Positions 17,374-27,700 of a stretch of DNA of 64,000 nt are shown in pieces. Positions within the stretch are counted from its first letter, which is position 1; each line of letters starts with the position of its first letter. Both the position numbers and the translations under genes were made by a program. The notes beneath the pieces are model-generated. The model was not told the origin of the DNA. It saw only the letters and a list, made by a program, of their open reading frames with translations, and did not search any database. Origin of the DNA: CAZTDD01 sp964612675 (GTDB taxonomy: Bacteria; Hinthialibacterota; Hinthialibacteria; Hinthialibacterales; JAKPRU01); the NCBI GenBank assembly GCA_964612675.1, contig CAZTDD010000003.1, positions 62,001 to 126,000 on the forward strand. The letters run 5' to 3'.

Positions 17374-18429
17374 TTACACGATCGACTGCAAACAGAAAAC
17401 AAGAAAGACAACTGGAAATAAGACCACGCACACCCTATCGAATCTATTCGAGGCGTCTTTTTTGTCCCAATCCCAAAGCAAGACAGAAACGACTGAGGCG
17501 AAAATACTCGCCAAAATGGTTACGCCCGCGAAAATATGTAATTGATCGACCAAAGTCAATTGACTTGTATCCGGTAGACCGGAGGCAACAACGAAATGAT
17601 TTCCGACGATTGTAAAGACCGCGCCGACACCTACGCTAAAGCGGGGGCTGGCGTGGCTGGGGCTGATCATCAATGCACACATCCCAATGAACACAGCCAA
17701 AAACAAACCGTAGAACTTTTTTAACGCGAAGAGAATGCTGGGACGTTCCAGGTGAACGGAAAAAACGAAGCGCGAATAGTGGCTCGCTTGATCGGCGGGC
17801 ATGTCCGGCCGCCCGTAGTTTGTCTTGTATGAGTAGGTGGTTATTTCGGTGACGGGGTCGCTCAAATCCCAGCCCGTTACCTGAAAGCCCGCGTCCACCC
17901 CGGAGGTCTCCGTTTTGGTGGTGTATACCAAATCCGTCACGTCATACTGGGTGTCTTCGATCTCGATATTGAGCGTGTGGCGGTCCAGCGGATACCGGGA
18001 CATGTCCCAGTATTCCGTGATCGTGGACTGAACCCGGAGGCAAGCATAGTTCCATCCGTCCACCACCTCCTGCTCGATGAGCTCCTTCATCTGGACCGTC
18101 CCGTTCATGATTTCGAATGTTTCAACCGGTGTTACTTCCTCTCCTTTCCACAGAAACCAGAGGTAAAAATCAACGCCTACGTGATTCTGTCGGAGATCGA
18201 AGGAGGGTATGCGCAGCAGGTAGAGCCCGATCCGTACTTCTGTCGGATTCTCATTTGCAATCTCGGGGGACGCCCGGCCTCCAGCCGTGGCTTCTTCCGA
18301 TCCGTCATCTGCCTGGGCGACTGCCTTCCGACACCCAAAGACCACGAAAAGGAAACAGAGGACTACAACTGCCCAGGCTGGAAATCTGTTCGTTCTTCGT
18401 TGTAAATAGCGCTGTTTTTCCAGGTTCAT
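17374..18429 (-). CDS. Pentameric ligand-gated ion channel homologue
   Basis: Membrane protein of 351 residues resembling bacterial Cys-loop-type channels (GLIC/ELIC family). A signal segment (AWAVVVLCFLFVVFG, about 19-33) precedes a beta-rich extracellular domain: VRIGLYLLRIPSFDLRQNH, VGVDFYLWFLWKG and YPLDRHTLNIEIED, the last being the Pro-loop equivalent without cysteines. About four membrane helices fill the C-terminal 130 residues, including YGLFLAVFIGMCALMIS, a pore-helix candidate SVGVGAVFTIVGNHFVVAS, and QLHIFAGVTILASIFASVV. Family members are homopentameric cation or anion channels gated by protons or small ligands; gating here cannot be predicted. The gene is monocistronic on the minus strand. 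A ggagagg sequence upstream of the ATG is farther away (about 17 bp) than ideal. Confidence 0.8.
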   Translation of the reverse strand: MNLEKQRYLQRRTNRFPAWAVVVLCFLFVVFGCRKAVAQADDGSEEATAGGRASPEIANENPTEVRIGLYLLRIPSFDLRQNHVGVDFYLWFLWKGEEVTPVETFEIMNGTVQMKELIEQEVVDGWNYACLRVQSTITEYWDMSRYPLDRHTLNIEIEDTQYDVTDLVYTTKTETSGVDAGFQVTGWDLSDPVTEITTYSYKTNYGRPDMPADQASHYSRFVFSVHLERPSILFALKKFYGLFLAVFIGMCALMISPSHASPRFSVGVGAVFTIVGNHFVVASGLPDTSQLTLVDQLHIFAGVTILASIFASVVSVLLWDWDKKDASNRFDRVCVVLFPVVFLVFCLQSIV

Positions 18430-18897
18430 ATCCAGAGTAACTTTTTCCTCTCCGTTTGGTCTGCGGATGGGATCCGCGTTCCACTCGAAAGCGGGCAGGA
18501 GCCACTTTGTCGCCTCGCGTGGTGGAGAAGAATACCACAGTGATGAGAATTGGGAGAAGTCTCTGGCTCGGGTCCTGCCATACTGCCTGGTGGAAAGGTT
18601 CGTGGCTTTGCCCGGTTTGCATTTCGTGTGATTGAAACGTTGTCTGGATCTTTTCCCCAGCAGTTTGTCCCCGGGCTTCTTTCGAACCGCACAGGCTATG
18701 ATTATAATGCCTTATGGACCGTCAGTGTCATGATTTGTATTTCGTAACGGAATGTAGATAACGATTCGATCGTAACCCGTTTCGCGTCCCAGGATGCATG
18801 CGGTGGTTGCCGAGAGCCGCCGTGGCTTACAAAAAGAGATCTCCAGCACGGCCGTTTGGAGCACATCAGAAGAACAATCGGCGGTATAACAGTTCCC
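18430..18897. other. Divergent intergenic region ahead of the PKS-NRPS genes
   Basis: About 470 bases between the minus-strand channel gene and the first plus-strand PKS gene. It should contain promoters for both. No open frame here looks like a protein. The only promoter-like string I see is tataat at 18703-18708 (listed separately). Confidence 0.5.
18680..18708 (+). promoter_or_regulatory. Weak candidate sigma-70 promoter for the PKS-NRPS operon
   Basis: A perfect -10 hexamer tataat lies at 18703-18708. Seventeen bases upstream is tttcga (18680-18685), which matches the -35 consensus at only three of six positions. It lies about 190 bp before the ATG of the first PKS gene. No other pair in this gap looked better. 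Confidence 0.3.
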
Positions 18898-21717
18898 ATG
18901 GTTCATCAAAAGCCGATCGCAATTGTCGGCATGGCATGTCGATTTCCGGGAGGCGCGAACAATCCCGATGCCTTCTGGCGTCTGCTGAACGACAGTCGAG
19001 ATGTCATCAGTGAGGTCCCCTCCGAGCGTTGGGACATGGATGCCTATTACAGTCCTGATGCGGGCTCTCCGGGAAAGTCGATTTCGAAATGGGGCGGGTT
19101 TCTTGAAGACGCAGCCCCCGACCGATTCGACGCCTCTTTCTTCCGCATGTCTCCCCGGGAGGCCACGGCGCTCGATCCACAACAGCGGTTGCTGCTCGAG
19201 GTATCGTGGGAAGCCCTGGAAAACGCTGGCATTCCAGCCGATGCGCTGAAAAACCGCCGGGTTGGAGTTTATGTGGGGATCGGCACCGCAGATTACCAGG
19301 GAGGACATTTATGGAGGGAAAGTCTAGACAATATCGATCCTTACACCGGGACAGGCGCCGCTGACTTCTCAGCGGCAGGCCGGATCTCTTACTTCTATGG
19401 ATTCCGTGGACCGAGTTTGTCGGTAGATACCGCTTGCTCCTCCTCCCTTGTCGCGTTCCACCTTGCGTGCCAGGCGCTTCGCAACGGAGAGTGTGAAACA
19501 GCTTTGGTGGCAGGCGTGAACAGTCTCTTGTCTCCAAACCTGTTTGTTTATCTTACCCAACTCGGTGTTCTGTCTCCGGATGGACGCTGTAAGGCTTTCG
19601 ATAGCTCTGGTAAGGGCTACGTACGTGCGGAGGGCTGTGGCGTTCTGGTGCTCAAACGACTCTCAGACGCCCAAACATACGGAGACGATGTTCTGGCGCT
19701 CGTCCGCGCCTCCGTAGTCAACCAGGACGGCGGAGGCGAGAGTCTGACCGCCCCCGATCGATCCGCCCAGGAGAGCATGATTCGAGATACACTCGACCAG
19801 GCTCGGCTCACCGCCGGGGACATCGACTACATCGAGGCGCACGGGACCGGCACACCATTGGGCGACAAAACGGAGCTGGAAGCCTTGGGTGCGGTGTTCG
19901 CCGATCGCGGTGAGGAGTCACCCCGGCTAGTTGTCGGTTCGGTCAAGACAAATATCGGTCACCTTGAGGCGGCCTCCGGTATTGCGGGAGTGATCAAAAC
20001 CATCCTGATGATGCAGAAGAGGCGTATTCCGGCCCATCTGCATTTTCACAACCCTCTTCCAACCGTCGAATGGGATCGACTGCCGATTCGGGTTCCCACA
20101 TCGCCTGAGGAATGGACTTCCGAGTCAAAACCCCGGCGCGCTGGTGTGAGTGCTTTCGGACTGGGAGGGACAAACGCACATGTGGTGCTTGAAGAATCTC
20201 CGCCAGTGGCGCAACCAGTGAATCCCGGGACCGCAAAACAGAACGCGACAAGTGAGGTCTTCATACGTCCACTCCATATTCTGGTTCTTTCTGCTCGGAA
20301 TGAGGACGCCCTCAGCGAATTGGCCGGACGGTACATCGAGTTCCTCGACGGGGAAGAGCGAGCCGGCACCGCCGATGTCTGTTTTACCGCTGCGGTAGGA
20401 CGAACTCATTTTTCTCACCGGCTTGCCGTCCTCGGTTCGAACAACGCGGAGATTCGGGAACGTTTGCAGGAATTCGTGCTCGGGCGGCAACACGAATCTG
20501 TTTTTAGCGGGAAAGCGTGTGAAGACTTGCCTCGTATTGCTTTTTTATTTGGGGAGCCGGAGGGTGACGGAACAGGCTTTGCGGAAGCACTCTATCGAGA
20601 TCATCCTGTTTTTCGCCGGTCTATCATGGCGCGCGAAAGTATAGTCCACGAGACGACTGGGTACTCACCTGTTCAGATGATATCCGATACGTTGTTGGGC
20701 AACGCCACCCCTTTGGACGGCTCAAGATCGCGCGTCTTGGCTTTTGTTCTCGAGTATGCTCTCGCTGAGCTGTGGAATTCGTGGGGAATCATACCCGACA
20801 CAACGAGCGGAGAAGGACTCGGCTCGTATGTGTCGGCGGCTTTGCAAGGCGACCTCGGATTTGATGAGGCATTGGCTCAAATCCTGCAGGAAAAGAAACG
20901 TGATGAGATCGTTTGCGGAAGAGAGACCGAGGCCCTGGACGGAATCGATATGTTTCTGGAAATCGGTTCGTCCACACGAGTTCGGAACCTTTTTGAGGAA
21001 GCGGAGCGGATCTCTTTCCCGTCGTACGCCGCGCAGGATGACTGGCCGAGGCTGCTCTCCGCCCTGGGCGAACTGTATGTTCGCGGGGCGCTCATCGATT
21101 GGCGCGCTTTTGACGCTCCGTATGTCCGCGCCAAAGTGCCTTTGCCTCTCTATCCATTCCAGCGCAAGGTTTTTTACAAAAATCCGGTGCGGCTGTCTGG
21201 AGAACCAAGGCGCAGCACATTAAGCTCTGGAGTAGATAGTGCGGAGACCAGCGACGCTTCGTGGGAGAACCTGCGAGTTCACATTCTATCTGCTGCACCG
21301 GAAAAACGAAGGAGAATCCTCAAACAGGTCGTTTACCAAGCGGCCCAGGAGACGGTAGGCAAAGAGAACGCTTTCTCATTGATTGAAGACCAGCCACTGG
21401 TTAGCCAAGGTTTCGACTCGCTCATGGCTGTGGAATTGAGAAATCGGATCGGTCGCGGTCTCGGGATCGCTTTACCGGTCACGCTTCTATTCAACTATCC
21501 GACAATTCATGAAATCGCCGGATACTTGATAACAGCCCTTGATGGAGCCGATTCAGTTGATAATGCACCTTTTATCGATACATGCGGAAATGATTCCGGA
21601 CAATTGATACAAGACAACTCAGTGACAGCCGCCGGGGACGACGAATTTGAGTTTATGGAACGCTTGGACAAACAGGATCTGGAAAGGCTGATCGAACAGG
21701 ATCTTGATTCCTTTTAA
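18898..21717 (+). CDS. Type I polyketide synthase, KS-AT(vestigial)-ACP
   Basis: First megasynthase of the cluster (939 residues from ATG 18898; the frame is open to a TTG at 18856). The KS domain is complete: C180 in VDTACSSSL, the two catalytic-His motifs EAHGTGTPLGD and KTNIGHLEAA. The following AT region is decayed. Its flanks are recognisable (IAFLFGEPEG; LPLYPFQRKVFY), but the nucleophile motif GHSxG is replaced by TSGEGLGS, and the ferredoxin-like subdomain with the HAFH specificity motif is missing. The ACP has S841 in SQGFDSLMAVE. The acidic tail (ERLDKQDLERLIEQDLDSF) looks like a C-terminal docking helix for the next PKS. The subunit therefore needs malonyl loading in trans, or only receives and passes on a starter acyl chain. 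It ends 12 bp before the next gene. Confidence 0.9.
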   Translation: MVHQKPIAIVGMACRFPGGANNPDAFWRLLNDSRDVISEVPSERWDMDAYYSPDAGSPGKSISKWGGFLEDAAPDRFDASFFRMSPREATALDPQQRLLLEVSWEALENAGIPADALKNRRVGVYVGIGTADYQGGHLWRESLDNIDPYTGTGAADFSAAGRISYFYGFRGPSLSVDTACSSSLVAFHLACQALRNGECETALVAGVNSLLSPNLFVYLTQLGVLSPDGRCKAFDSSGKGYVRAEGCGVLVLKRLSDAQTYGDDVLALVRASVVNQDGGGESLTAPDRSAQESMIRDTLDQARLTAGDIDYIEAHGTGTPLGDKTELEALGAVFADRGEESPRLVVGSVKTNIGHLEAASGIAGVIKTILMMQKRRIPAHLHFHNPLPTVEWDRLPIRVPTSPEEWTSESKPRRAGVSAFGLGGTNAHVVLEESPPVAQPVNPGTAKQNATSEVFIRPLHILVLSARNEDALSELAGRYIEFLDGEERAGTADVCFTAAVGRTHFSHRLAVLGSNNAEIRERLQEFVLGRQHESVFSGKACEDLPRIAFLFGEPEGDGTGFAEALYRDHPVFRRSIMARESIVHETTGYSPVQMISDTLLGNATPLDGSRSRVLAFVLEYALAELWNSWGIIPDTTSGEGLGSYVSAALQGDLGFDEALAQILQEKKRDEIVCGRETEALDGIDMFLEIGSSTRVRNLFEEAERISFPSYAAQDDWPRLLSALGELYVRGALIDWRAFDAPYVRAKVPLPLYPFQRKVFYKNPVRLSGEPRRSTLSSGVDSAETSDASWENLRVHILSAAPEKRRRILKQVVYQAAQETVGKENAFSLIEDQPLVSQGFDSLMAVELRNRIGRGLGIALPVTLLFNYPTIHEIAGYLITALDGADSVDNAPFIDTCGNDSGQLIQDNSVTAAGDDEFEFMERLDKQDLERLIEQDLDSF

Positions 21718-21729
21718 AGAGTACCAAAT

Positions 21730-24700
21730 ATGAGTGAAACCGATGTATTGAAAAAGACATATATTGCTTTGAAGAAGACCCAGAAAAAGCTGGAAGATCT
21801 GGAGTCTTCGTTGAAGGAGCCGCTGGCGGTAATCGGCATGGGATGTCGCTTGCCTGGCGGGGCCGACGATCCGAATAAATTCTGGACCTTTCTCGAGTCA
21901 GGCGGGGATGCAAGTGTTCCCGTTCCGGAAGACCGCTGGGACGCCGACCAGTATTGCGATCCTGCGAAGGATGCGCCGGGAAAGACGCACGCGTATCAAG
22001 CGAATTTCCTCAAGGTTTCAGTGGATGAATTCGACTCCCAATTTTTCAGCATTTCCGGCAGAGAAGCCCAAAGCCTGGACCCGCAACAACGCCTGTTGCT
22101 CGAAATTACATGGGAAGCCATGGAAGACGCCGGCCTGGATGCCAACACACTCAGCGGGTCGCGAACCGGAGTCTACATCGGCATCTCCAGCGACGATTAC
22201 ACACAATCACACCGTCACTCGGGCAATAATGAGTTGATTGACGGATATTCCCTCACGGGAACGTGTTTTGCCCCGGCGGCTGGACGAATCGCCTATACAT
22301 TCGGATTTGAAGGACCGTGTATCGCGGTGGACACGGCCTGTTCCTCATCGCTTGTCGCGTTGCATGTTGCGTGTCAGGGACTGAGGCGGAAAGAATCCGA
22401 CCTGGCCGTAGTCGGCGGTGTCAACTTGATTCTCTCGCCAATCTTCCATATTTGCTCCACGAAACTGGGCACTATTTCGCCGGACGGACGCTGCAAGACA
22501 TTTGATGCATCTGCGGACGGATACGGACGCGGCGAAGGATGTGGAATTCTTCTGCTCAAACGTCTCTCGGACGCTATTGCCGACGGAGACCGGATCCACG
22601 CCCTGATTCGCGGTACGGCGGTGAACCAGGACGGGAAAAGCAACGGTTTGACTGCGCCAAACGGTCTTGCGCAGCAGAAGGTGATCCGAGCGGCTCTCGA
22701 AGACGCGGGAGTAACGCCTGCGGATATCAACTACATTGAGGCGCACGGTACTGGGACCCCCCTCGGGGATCCAATCGAAGTCGAAGCCCTGGTGAAGGTG
22801 TTGCAGGAGGGGCGGCCTGCGGGAAATCCGGTCCTCTTGGGATCTGCGAAAACCAATATCGGTCACCTGGAGGCTGCCGCAGGCGTTGCCGGTCTGCTCA
22901 AGGTGATCCAGTGTCTCCGCCACGAACAGATCTCTCCTCACCTGCATTTCAACAATCCAAGTCCTTATATCGCCTGGGATGAACTGCCCGTGCAGGTTAC
23001 GAAACAGTTGACTCCATGGCCACGGAACGATAACCGCAGACGAGCGGGCATCAGCTCTTTCGGCTTCAGCGGTACCAATGCACACGCCATTGTTGAAGAA
23101 GCTCCGTTGGCTACAGGGAGTTTTGTTAATGGACAATCCATCGGGCAAGAACCGGACCGACCGGTTCAATTGCTTCCCCTCTCGGCAAAGAACGAAGACG
23201 CTTTGAAAGAGAGCGCGCGTCGTTACGCCGATTACCTGGATGAAAGAACCGACAGCGCGCTCGGCGATATTTGCTATACGGCAGGTACGGGTCGTTCTCA
23301 CTTCAACCATCGTATCGCCGTTCAAGGCAGCTCACACCATGAGGTTCGTGACGGACTCAATGCCTATCTAGATGGTAAACGCTCCCGATCTCTGAGTATG
23401 GGAACCGGGACAAACAGGAATCCCCAGGTGGCTTTTCTGTTCACAGGGCAGGGATCTCAGTATGTGGGAATGGGAAGATCGCTGTATAAAACCCAGCCGG
23501 TATTTCGGGCAGCGGTGGAAACTTGCGACAAGCTTTTCAGCGATCGTCTGGACCGATCCATCATTGATCTGATTTACAGCGACAAAGCCGATGAGGATAG
23601 TCTCGCCCAGACCCAGTACACCCAGCCGGCGATTTTCACCATTCAATATGCTTTGTCTTGTCTCTGGGATTCATGGGGTATCAAGCCGGACTTTGTATCC
23701 GGTCACAGTATCGGCGAATATGCGGGTGCCTGTATCGCCGGTGTTCTCAGTCTCGAGGACGCTGTTAAGTTGGTCGCAGCGCGAGGCCAATTGATGCAAT
23801 CGCTTCCGGCGGGCGGGGCGATGGCTGCTGTTTTTGCGGGCGAGGCCGATTTACTGTCATTCGTCGAATCGAAAAGCACGGAACTTTCAATTGCCGCTTT
23901 GAATGCACCCGGTAGCGCGGTGATCTCGGGTAAGGCGGAAACCGTCGCGGAGGTTGTCGGTTGTTTGAAGAAAAAAGGGATCTCTGCGCGCGAACTCAAC
24001 GTATCTCATGCATTTCACTCGCCGCTGATGGAACCGATTCTGGAATCATTTCGGGACGTTGCCTCGAAAGTAACCTACATGCCTGCCCAATTACCATTGG
24101 TCTCGACAGTCACCGGCAAAAAAGCCACTGCGGGCGATCTGGCAAGTGCCGAATATTGGACCCGCCAAATCCGTCAGGCCGTGCGCTTTCAGGCCGCCGC
24201 AGAGACGTTGTCCGAGGAGGGTGCAAATGTTTTCCTCGAACTGGGTGCCCTGCCCACACTAACCGGACTGGCTGCGCGCACCCTGTCCCCCGACGAACAC
24301 CTCTTTTTCCCTTCCTTGAAAAAAGGGGAAGAAGACTGGAATATCCTTCTCAAAAGTGTGGGCGATCTTTATGTAAACAATGTCGATGTGGACTGGCGGG
24401 GCTTCGACGAGCCTTACGTACGTCAAAAGACTGACATTCCGAGTTATCCATTCCAACGAAAACGATATTACATGCCGCCCATATTCGATACCCGGGCAAG
24501 CGGAGCCGGTCTAGCCCTTTCCAAAGATACGCACCCTTATTTAGGGCAAAGGATTACTTCTCCCGGCCTGGGGGACGGAACCGTCCTCTATCAGAATGTC
24601 TTTACACCGGATCGGCCTTCTTTTCTCGCACAGCACGTGATTTTCGGAAAGATTATATCCCCCGCCGCCGCACACATTTCGATGGCATTGTCCGCGTGTC

Positions 24701-27700
24701 AGGAAATCTTAGGAAAAGGCACACGGCAGCTCGAAGAGGTCGAGTTTACTCAGCCCTTGGTGTTGGACACGGACGAGGAACGGATTGTTCAGGTTGTCGT
24801 CGATCAGGTGAAGGGCGAAGCCCCTACGTTTCACCTGGTTAGCCGTTCGACTACAGATGATACAGCGTCCTGGAAAACGCATTGCTCCGGTCGGTTTCAG
24901 CGACCCCGCGTCGAAGACGAAAACAATTTCCCCGACCTCCCGTCCACGGACACGCTGGAAAGTCGATGTCCGCGCGAGATGCAACCCCGTGATTTCTACT
25001 CTTATATCGAGACGGTCGGTTACACGACCGGTCCGGACTTTCAGTGTATACGTCGAATCCAGGAAGGCCAAAATGAGTCGGTCTGTCGAATCTCTGCGAG
25101 CCGACGAATCGACGATGTCGCAATCCATCCGGGTTTAATCGATTCGCTGCTGCAAACAGTCCTCCCGGCATGTGCGGAATCGGCGGGAGCTATGCTGGGA
25201 GACGACAATGTACTCATTCCACTCCACATGGGGACGGTCTCTGTGCAGGGGGCTCTCACCGGAGAACTGATCTGTTACAACCATGTCAGCGTTCAGGAAG
25301 GCCTTGTAAAGAGTGAAATCAGTGTTTGGAACGACGAGGGTGAGTTCGTTCTCCGGATCAAGGATTTCCTTCTGAAGCAGACACACCGAAATACCCTGTA
25401 CAAAGAGATACGCGAAGATGAAGATGATCTCTTTCATTTCATTGAATGGATCGAACCGGATAGGAAAGCCCTTGCGGGGTCGGCGGATGAGAAGGTCGGT
25501 GAGTCTAACGCGACTTTCACTGTTTTCGCCGACAGCGGGGGTTTTGGAGACTCTCTCTGTTCGTGGTTAGCTAAGCGGGATGTGAAATGTCTACGAATCG
25601 ACGAAGGGAAGGAATTCCAGAGAATCGATGATACCAGATTTATGGTTTCTCCTCGCGACACCGGGCAGATCAGGCAAATTCTCGATGAATGGAATCGCCA
25701 GGGAAGTCCCGGTGTCAATCACATTGTCTTTTCGTGGGGCTTGGATTCGACGGTTCCCGAACACGAATCCTATCTGACCGACGAGCAGGAACGTCTGTGC
25801 GGTATGGTTCTCGATGTTGTACATACGGTGGACGAATTGCGTCTCGGCGATCGCACAAGGCTTTGGCTTGTGACTTCGAATACACAGGCCGTTATTCCCG
25901 AAGACCGCATCTTGAACCCGACAGCGGGAACCTTATGGGGATTCGGACGTGCAATTGCGCTTGAACGTCCCGAACTCTGGGGCGGAATTATCGACCTCGA
26001 CGGAGACGATTCCGAAACCACTATTCAAGCACTCGTCAAGTCAATTACCCCGTCAGACCGAGAAGATCAGCTGGCGATTCGCCATGGCGGCCGCTGTTTT
26101 GTCGCACGTCTTGTGAAACCCGGCAAACGCGATTCGGAACAGAGAGCATCTTCCAATCGCCTACCTGTTCCCGAGGTTGACGAGACGCAAAGCTATTATC
26201 TGAGCGTCGGAGAACGACACACCCTCGACGACCTTCGCTTCGAGATTCATCCTCGACGCGCTCCCCGTCCCCATGAAGTCGAAATACGTGTACACGCTGC
26301 CGGCTTGAATTTCCGGGATGTTCTAAATGCCTTGGGACAATACCCTGGGGATGCAGGCCCCATGGGGTTCGAGTCGACCGGTACGGTTATCTCGGTTGGA
26401 GAAAACGTAAGCGATCTGAATGTGGGAGATGCTGTGATCGCCATGGGCAGCCCTGGCTGCATAGGAAGCTTCATAACGCTCGACCGGGCTCTTGTCGCCC
26501 GTAAACCGCCTGAGATGAGTTTTGAAGAAGCGGTGACAATTCCGGCGACATTCCTGACGGCGGGTTACGCACTCAATACGCTTGCGCAGCTTCGAGAGGG
26601 GGAGCGTGTATTGATCCATGCCGGAGCCGGCGGGGTTGGTATGGCGGCGGTTCAACTGGCGAAAAACGTTGGTGCGGAGATTTTTGCGACAGCAGGGAGC
26701 GAATGGAAACGCGACCTTCTGAGATCTCTCGGTGTCCAACATGTCATGAATTCCAGAACGGTGGATTTCGCCGATGAAATAAAACGTATCACAAACGGCC
26801 AGGGAGTGGATGTTGTTCTCAATTCGCTATCCGGCGAATTCATAGCAAAGAGTTTTTCCGCCTTAGCGGAAAACGGCCGCTTTCTGGAAATGGGAAAGAT
26901 TGGCATCTGGGATGAATCTCATGTCCGTTCGCTCTATCCGACAGTTTCCTACTATCCATTCGACCTGGCGGCGGTAGCCCGTGAGGACCCGAAATTGATC
27001 GGCCGGATTTTTGAAGAATTAATGGTGGAGTTCCGAAACGGGAACCTCAAACCGTTACCGACTACCGTGTTCCCCTTGGAGGAAGCCCCCGACGCGTTCC
27101 GCTATATGGCCCAGGCAAAGCATGTCGGCAAAATAGTCTTGTCGCGCGAAGAAGAAATTCGGCGCGCGATCTTTTCCAAAGAGGGGATCGTGCGATCCGA
27201 CCGCACGTATCTTGTTACCGGCGGTATGGGAGCGCTTGGCCTGCTGGTCGCCGAATGGCTCGTGGACGAGGGTGCGCGTCATCTCGTCCTTCTAGGGAGA
27301 AGCGATCCAAAACCACAGGTGCTTGAACGGATCGGCGCGATGAAAGAAGTTGGAGTCGATGTAACCATCGCCAAAGGTGATGTTTCCTTACGCGAAGATG
27401 TGGACCGCGTGTTTGCCGAAATCCGTGAAACCATACCTCCGGTTGCCGGAATTATTCACGCTGCCGGTGTCCTGGACGACGGCATGATCGCGGAACAAAC
27501 CTGGGACCGATTCCGCACGGTCATGGCTCCCAAAGTGGCAGGTGCCTGGAACCTCCATGCTGCCACAGAAAGAGATTCACTTGATTTCTTGGTCTTCTTC
27601 TCCTCCGTGGCCTCGATCAACGGAAATCTCGGCCAGAGCAACTACGCTTCGGCGAACGCGTTCCTCGACGCAATGGCTCACTATCGCCGAAAGCGTGGAC

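Noticed and set aside
18856..18897. TTG start giving the first PKS a 14-residue longer N terminus
   Set aside because: The extension has no docking-helix character and no Shine-Dalgarno; the ATG at 18898 places the KS start normally. The true start stays uncertain.
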